Assembly: GCA_002841945.1 (NCBI GenBank)
Contig: PHBI01000073.1
Coordinates: 1-48,298, forward strand
Source of the DNA: Deltaproteobacteria bacterium HGW-Deltaproteobacteria-14
Lineage (GTDB): Bacteria > Myxococcota_A > UBA9042 > PHBI01
Reading direction: 5' to 3'
DNA length: 48,298 nucleotides
The translations under genes were made by a program, and so were the position numbers. The notes under the pieces are model-generated. The model was not told where the DNA came from, made no database searches, and saw only the letters and a program-made list of their open reading frames with translations. Shown here piece by piece: positions 45,112 through 48,298 of this stretch; position 1 is the first letter of the stretch; each line of letters begins with the position of its first letter.

Positions 45112-46340
45112 GCGTCATGGGGCACCCCGTCGGCCGGCGCGAACACGTAGTCGCGCTGGAGCTGGTAGTTCCACCCGAAGAAGACGACGGCCCGGACGAT
45201 CACCCAGGCGACGCGGTAGTCGAGGCCGGGCAGGAGCAGCAGCAGGCCCACGCCGCCGGCGTTCAGGAGCGAGCTCCCGGTCCAGACGACGCCGTAGCGC
45301 CGCGCCTGGGGACCGCGGGGACCCTCGGAGCCGTCGAAGGCCCACGACCGGCCGAGGGAGAAGTTGACGACCGCGCCGACGCCGCAGCCGGCGAGGGTCG
45401 CGAGCCACGCGGGCGCGTCGAGGACCGCGACCAGCGCGACCACGCTGGCGGCGTCGACGGCGGTGGCGACGGCCGCCGCCACCCCGGCGCGGAAGGCGCT
45501 CCCCTCGCCGAGCCCCAGCGACCGGCCGCGGAGGTGGCGGGTGTCGAGCCTCGCGAGCAGGTGGATGAAGCGCACCGCGGCCGTCAGGGTCGCTCCGACG
45601 GCGACGATCAGGACGCCCGCCACGGCGAGCCAGTGCATCGGGTGGGCGCTGAGCGGCTCCTGCAGCGCGGCGATGGCGGGGCTGAGGGCGACGGTCAGGC
45701 CGAGGATGACGACGCGCTCGGGGCGGCCGAGCCAGCCGTCGCGGACCGAGACGCCGAGCCCCTCGCCGCGGGCGCGGACGTAGGAGACGAGGTGGGAGCT
45801 GACGATCGCGACGAGGGTCGCGAGCAGGACCCAGGAGCCGCGGTAGTACCAGGCGAGCCCGACGAGCAGCGCGGCGTCGCTCATGCGGTCGAGCACCGAG
45901 TCGAGCGCCGCCCCGCGGGCGCTGGCGGTGTTGGTGGCGCGGGCGAGGCGCCCGTCGAGCATGTCGAAGACCCCGGCGACGAGGAAGATCCAGCCGCCCA
46001 GCGAGAAGCGGCCGGCGGCGACCGCCACGCCAGCGCCGGCGGCGAGGAAGACCGACAGCGTCGTCAGCGCGGCCGGCGGTAGGGTCGTCGCCCTGACCGC
46101 CCGCCAGAAGGGCTGCAGCGACCAGTCGACGGCGCGGCGCAGCGACAGGCCGAGCAGCGGGCTCGTCTGCCGATCCTCGACCTCGGCGTCGATGTGGGGT
46201 CCGGCGCGCTTGACGTGGACCGCGTAGCCGACCATGGCCCCGATAAACCAGAGGATCGGGAGCAGCGCCGGCGCTACGGCGGACAGGATGCGCGCCTCCG
46301 TCGACAGATCCCCCGAGAACCAGCTCCAGAACTCGCTCAT
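45108..46340 (-). CDS. CDP-alcohol phosphatidyltransferase (PIP synthase-like) fused to GtrA
   Basis: A 410-residue fusion. The first part holds the complete CDP-alcohol phosphotransferase signature D-x2-DG-x2-AR-x8-G-x3-D-x3-D (Asp126, Asp129-Gly130, Ala133-Arg134, Gly143, Asp147, Asp151) in a multi-helix membrane enzyme. Next to an inositol-phosphate synthase it is best read as phosphatidylinositol-phosphate synthase. Residues about 283-404 match GtrA, a four-helix flippase family (VVNFSLGRSWAFDG, then RRYGVVW and FFGWNYQLQRDYVF). A GGAGGTGA Shine-Dalgarno precedes ATG 46340, which overlaps the PAP2 stop by 4 bp. Archaetidyl- or phosphatidylglycerol-phosphate synthase are alternatives. Confidence 0.88.
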   Translation of the reverse strand: MSEFWSWFSGDLSTEARILSAVAPALLPILWFIGAMVGYAVHVKRAGPHIDAEVEDRQTSPLLGLSLRRAVDWSLQPFWRAVRATTLPPAALTTLSVFLAAGAGVAVAAGRFSLGGWIFLVAGVFDMLDGRLARATNTASARGAALDSVLDRMSDAALLVGLAWYYRGSWVLLATLVAIVSSHLVSYVRARGEGLGVSVRDGWLGRPERVVILGLTVALSPAIAALQEPLSAHPMHWLAVAGVLIVAVGATLTAAVRFIHLLARLDTRHLRGRSLGLGEGSAFRAGVAAAVATAVDAASVVALVAVLDAPAWLATLAGCGVGAVVNFSLGRSWAFDGSEGPRGPQARRYGVVWTGSSLLNAGGVGLLLLLPGLDYRVAWVIVRAVVFFGWNYQLQRDYVFAPADGVPHDA

Positions 46341-47269
46341 CGTTCACCTCCCGTGACGAATCGGCGTTGGAGAGCCGCGACCAGCGCGTAGACCAGCGCC
46401 GCGAGGGTCGCGCCCGCCAGGACATCGAGCAGGTAGTGGTGGTTGAGGTAGAGGGCGCTGAACCCCACCAGGGCGGCGAAGGCCGCGGTCGGGACGAACC
46501 ACCGCGGCCCGAGGCGGTAGGAGGCGAGCGCCGCGAGGACCGGGTAGGCCACGTGGAGCGACGGCATGGCCCCGAAGACGTTGACGTTGCGGCTGTAGAA
46601 GCCGGCGAAGTACGAGATCCCGAGGGCGGCGTCGAAGCGCGCGGCCCCGGCGGCGCTCGGGGCCGCGTCGAGGACGGCGGGGCCGAGGCCGTACTGGTCG
46701 ACGTACCAAGGGGGGGCGGCTGGCCACAGGAGCTGGGTGGCGAAGCCGACGAGGTTGACGGCGAGGAACGCCCAGGCGAGGCGGCTCGCGCGGGCGTCGT
46801 CGCGGCGCCAGACCCAGGCGATCACGAGCCCGATCGGCACCAGCAGGTAGGCGATGTAGGCGGCCCCGGTCAGGACATCGAGCGCGGGGTGGGTGTGGGT
46901 CTGGAGGGCCGCGCTGAGGGTCTGGAGCTGGCCGTCGGCGCCGGTGACGCCGAACAGGTGCAGCTCCGCCGCCCGGAGGTCGCCGACGTGGATCGCCCCG
47001 CGCCAGGGCAGCAGCAGGTGGACCGCCTCGTAGGCGACCCCCGTGAGCCAGAAGGGCAGCAGGACCAGGGTGCTCGTGCGGATCCGCTCGGACCGCGTCC
47101 CAAGGGCCCCGAGCCCGATCAGGACCGCGCCGAGGAGCACGTGGTCGGCGCGGAGACCGACGCTGAGCGTGACCAGGGTGAGGTGGGCGGCCACCATCCC
47201 GAGGGTGGCCGGGAGCAGCCAGTCGCGCTTGGTCTGTGCGAGGGCCGGCGCTGTCGTGAGGGGGGTCAC
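46337..47269 (-). CDS. PAP2-superfamily inositol-phosphotransferase (AUR1/IPC synthase-like)
   Basis: A 310-residue membrane enzyme with about eight helices. PAAPPWYVDQYG (183-194), GAMPSLHVAYP (233-243; His239) and LNHHYLLDVLAG (275-286; His278, Asp282) are the PAP2 motifs in the AUR1 form, seen in fungal inositol phosphorylceramide synthase and its bacterial counterparts. Such enzymes move phosphoinositol from phosphatidylinositol to ceramide. A plain lipid phosphatase is the alternative. The start is GTG 47269, 4 nt after the cytochrome stop. It overlaps the PIP-synthase-like gene, so the two are coupled. Confidence 0.86.
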   Translation of the reverse strand: MTPLTTAPALAQTKRDWLLPATLGMVAAHLTLVTLSVGLRADHVLLGAVLIGLGALGTRSERIRTSTLVLLPFWLTGVAYEAVHLLLPWRGAIHVGDLRAAELHLFGVTGADGQLQTLSAALQTHTHPALDVLTGAAYIAYLLVPIGLVIAWVWRRDDARASRLAWAFLAVNLVGFATQLLWPAAPPWYVDQYGLGPAVLDAAPSAAGAARFDAALGISYFAGFYSRNVNVFGAMPSLHVAYPVLAALASYRLGPRWFVPTAAFAALVGFSALYLNHHYLLDVLAGATLAALVYALVAALQRRFVTGGER

Positions 47270-47273
47270 CGCG

Positions 47274-47729
47274 TCACCGCCGGAGCCGCGCCCGGAACTG
47301 CGTGTGGCACGACACGCACCCGGCCTCGAGGGCGCCCAGGCGACCGACGACCCCGTCCAGATCCTTGGCGGCGGCGGCGTCCGCGATCGCGACGGCCGCG
47401 TCGTGGACCTGGCCGTCGGCGGCGGCGAAGCGCGGGAAGTCCTCGCCGAGGGTCCGCTGGATGCGCCCGCGCTCCTCGGGCGACACCTTGGGGTGCTGCG
47501 CGACGGCGGTGGCGGCGGCTCCGACGGCGCCGAGGTCCTCCCTCCAGAGGCCGTCGTGGAGCGCGTGGAGGCGGTCGGCGAGGCCGACCATGAGGGGCTT
47601 CAGGCCGCCCGGCGCCGCGTTCGCGCCGGACGCCGCCGCGTCGGGAGCCCGGCTAGAGCACGCGGACAGGGGGGCGCCGCTGGCCAGCAGGGCGATGGAG
47701 AGCGACGCGAGGAGGGCGAGGTGCTTCAT
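47274..47729 (-). CDS. Cytochrome c'/c-556-like lipoprotein
   Basis: A 151-residue helical protein with lipobox LSAC (Cys24) and a single heme site CVSCH at 138-142 near the C-terminus, the arrangement of the c' and c-556 four-helix cytochromes. The axial sixth ligand is not obvious. It is first in the run of genes leading to ino1, with a 4-nt gap to the PAP2 gene. A redox step in lipid modification or a stress role is possible; nothing in the sequence decides. The Shine-Dalgarno before ATG 47729 is weak. Confidence 0.8.
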   Translation of the reverse strand: MKHLALLASLSIALLASGAPLSACSSRAPDAAASGANAAPGGLKPLMVGLADRLHALHDGLWREDLGAVGAAATAVAQHPKVSPEERGRIQRTLGEDFPRFAAADGQVHDAAVAIADAAAAKDLDGVVGRLGALEAGCVSCHTQFRARLRR

Positions 47730-47927
47730 GGGGACTCACTAGGGGTGGCTCGAGTTGGAGAAGCGGTTACTTGCTTGCATCGACGTCGGCAGGGGGCTCG
47801 GGTAGCACCCCAAGGTCGGCGACGCCGTCACGGCAGGGGAGTGCACCGCAGTGCGCTAGCGAGAAAATTACCGTCGATCAGAGACCTTGCGCCGTTGTGC
47901 AGTGCGGCGGTGCGGTCGCGGGGACCC

Positions 47928-48298
47928 TCACTGGGCCAGCCCCTCGGTCCAGCGCCGCCACCGCGCGTCGGCCAGCCGCGCCTCGACCCGGGCGTCGAGG
48001 AGGTCGAGCCGGGTGCGCTCGAGCTCGCTCTGGCGGTCGAGGACCTCCGTCAGCGAGGCGCGTCCGGCGCGAAACAGCGTGTCGGTGTCCGTGACGGCCT
48101 TCTCGCTCGCCGCCACCGACTCGCGCAGCGCGCTCACGGCCGCCATGGCGCCCGCGAGCGCCGCCCGCTGCCGGCGCGCCTCGAGCTGGGTCCGCTCGCT
48201 GAGCGCCTCCGCCGCGCGGGTCGCGGCGGCGGCGTCCGCCTCGGCGGCCCGCGCCTCGTGCACCGTCGCGAGGGAGTCGAACTGCCAGCTCACGACCA
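47928..48298 (-). CDS. TolC-family outer-membrane protein, N-terminus beyond window
   Basis: The last 123 codons of a larger gene that runs off the window; the frame is open to the edge (VVSWQFDS, a TolC strand). It has a long Ala/Arg/Glu helix, then LFRAGRASLTEVLDRQSELERTRLDLLDAR, the conserved second-hairpin region of TolC proteins, and a short tail. It ends 198 bp before the cytochrome gene on the same strand. The gap holds no clear terminator. It is a second TolC member besides that at 40128. Confidence 0.8.
   Translation of the reverse strand, partial: VVSWQFDSLATVHEARAAEADAAAATRAAEALSERTQLEARRQRAALAGAMAAVSALRESVAASEKAVTDTDTLFRAGRASLTEVLDRQSELERTRLDLLDARVEARLADARWRRWTEGLAQ

Noticed and set aside
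47730..47927. Promoter for the inositol-lipid operon in the gap before the cytochrome
   Set aside because: A short AT-rich patch (about 47862-47872) and a small GCAC/GTGC hairpin are visible, but no convincing -35/-10 pair; the operon may start upstream of the window.

Overview
The window is very GC-rich, dense in genes on both strands, and full of secreted lipoproteins that carry long Asp-Thr/Pro repeat linkers and cysteine-rich modules. One protein ends in a MYXO-CTERM-like tail. I read it as a chromosomal segment of a myxobacterium-like member of the Myxococcota (inference from protein style; no rRNA or tRNA gene is visible). No insertion sequence, prophage or CRISPR array was seen. No gene-free stretch exceeds about 300 bases.

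Layout. 1-5550: three secreted proteins, the first cut by the window edge. 5605-9659: a quinone-oxidoreductase-like enzyme, a remnant of a porin, and a DHA2-type efflux pump divergent from a LysR regulator, with a T-N11-A operator between them. 9910-14753: a frameshifted beta-propeller gene, then miaE, an LmbE-type deacetylase and a GT4 glycosyltransferase in an overlapping operon, then trmI. 14892-19359: two tandem paralogous lipoproteins behind matching promoter-like elements; the second is frameshifted. 19446-25773: an ECF sigma factor, a GST, a cysteine-synthase-family enzyme, a small ORF coupled to an MscS channel, and an HpnN-like RND transporter. 25945-27627: another lipoprotein.

27672-33607 is a five-gene minus-strand operon: outer-membrane barrel, imelysin, di-heme DUF1111 protein, second imelysin and an HTTM/gamma-carboxylase-like membrane protein. 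It starts at a TTGACA-N18-TATTCA promoter with a near-consensus Fur box at the transcription start, so it is probably an iron-responsive envelope system. 33764-38676 holds a frameshifted Nbr1-Ig/MYXO-CTERM-like protein, a small hypothetical gene, and a TetR gene divergent from a TPP enzyme and an epimerase across three 13-bp direct repeats.

The most striking region is 38816-47729, a tightly overlapping minus-strand operon. It appears to encode a complete inositol-lipid pathway: inositol-phosphate synthase, a PIP-synthase-like CDP-alcohol phosphotransferase fused to GtrA, a PgpA-like phosphatase fused to an RND/MMPL transporter, and an AUR1-like PAP2 inositol-phosphotransferase. MlaC-like and TolC-like proteins are interleaved, with a c'-type cytochrome at the head. 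This suggests that inositol phospholipid or inositol-phosphoceramide synthesis is physically coupled to lipid flipping and export. The enzymes are recognised from motifs; the coupled system is inference.

Three genes carry apparent frameshifts (near 10515, 18997 and 34000). Each could be real decay or consensus error in GC-rich DNA.
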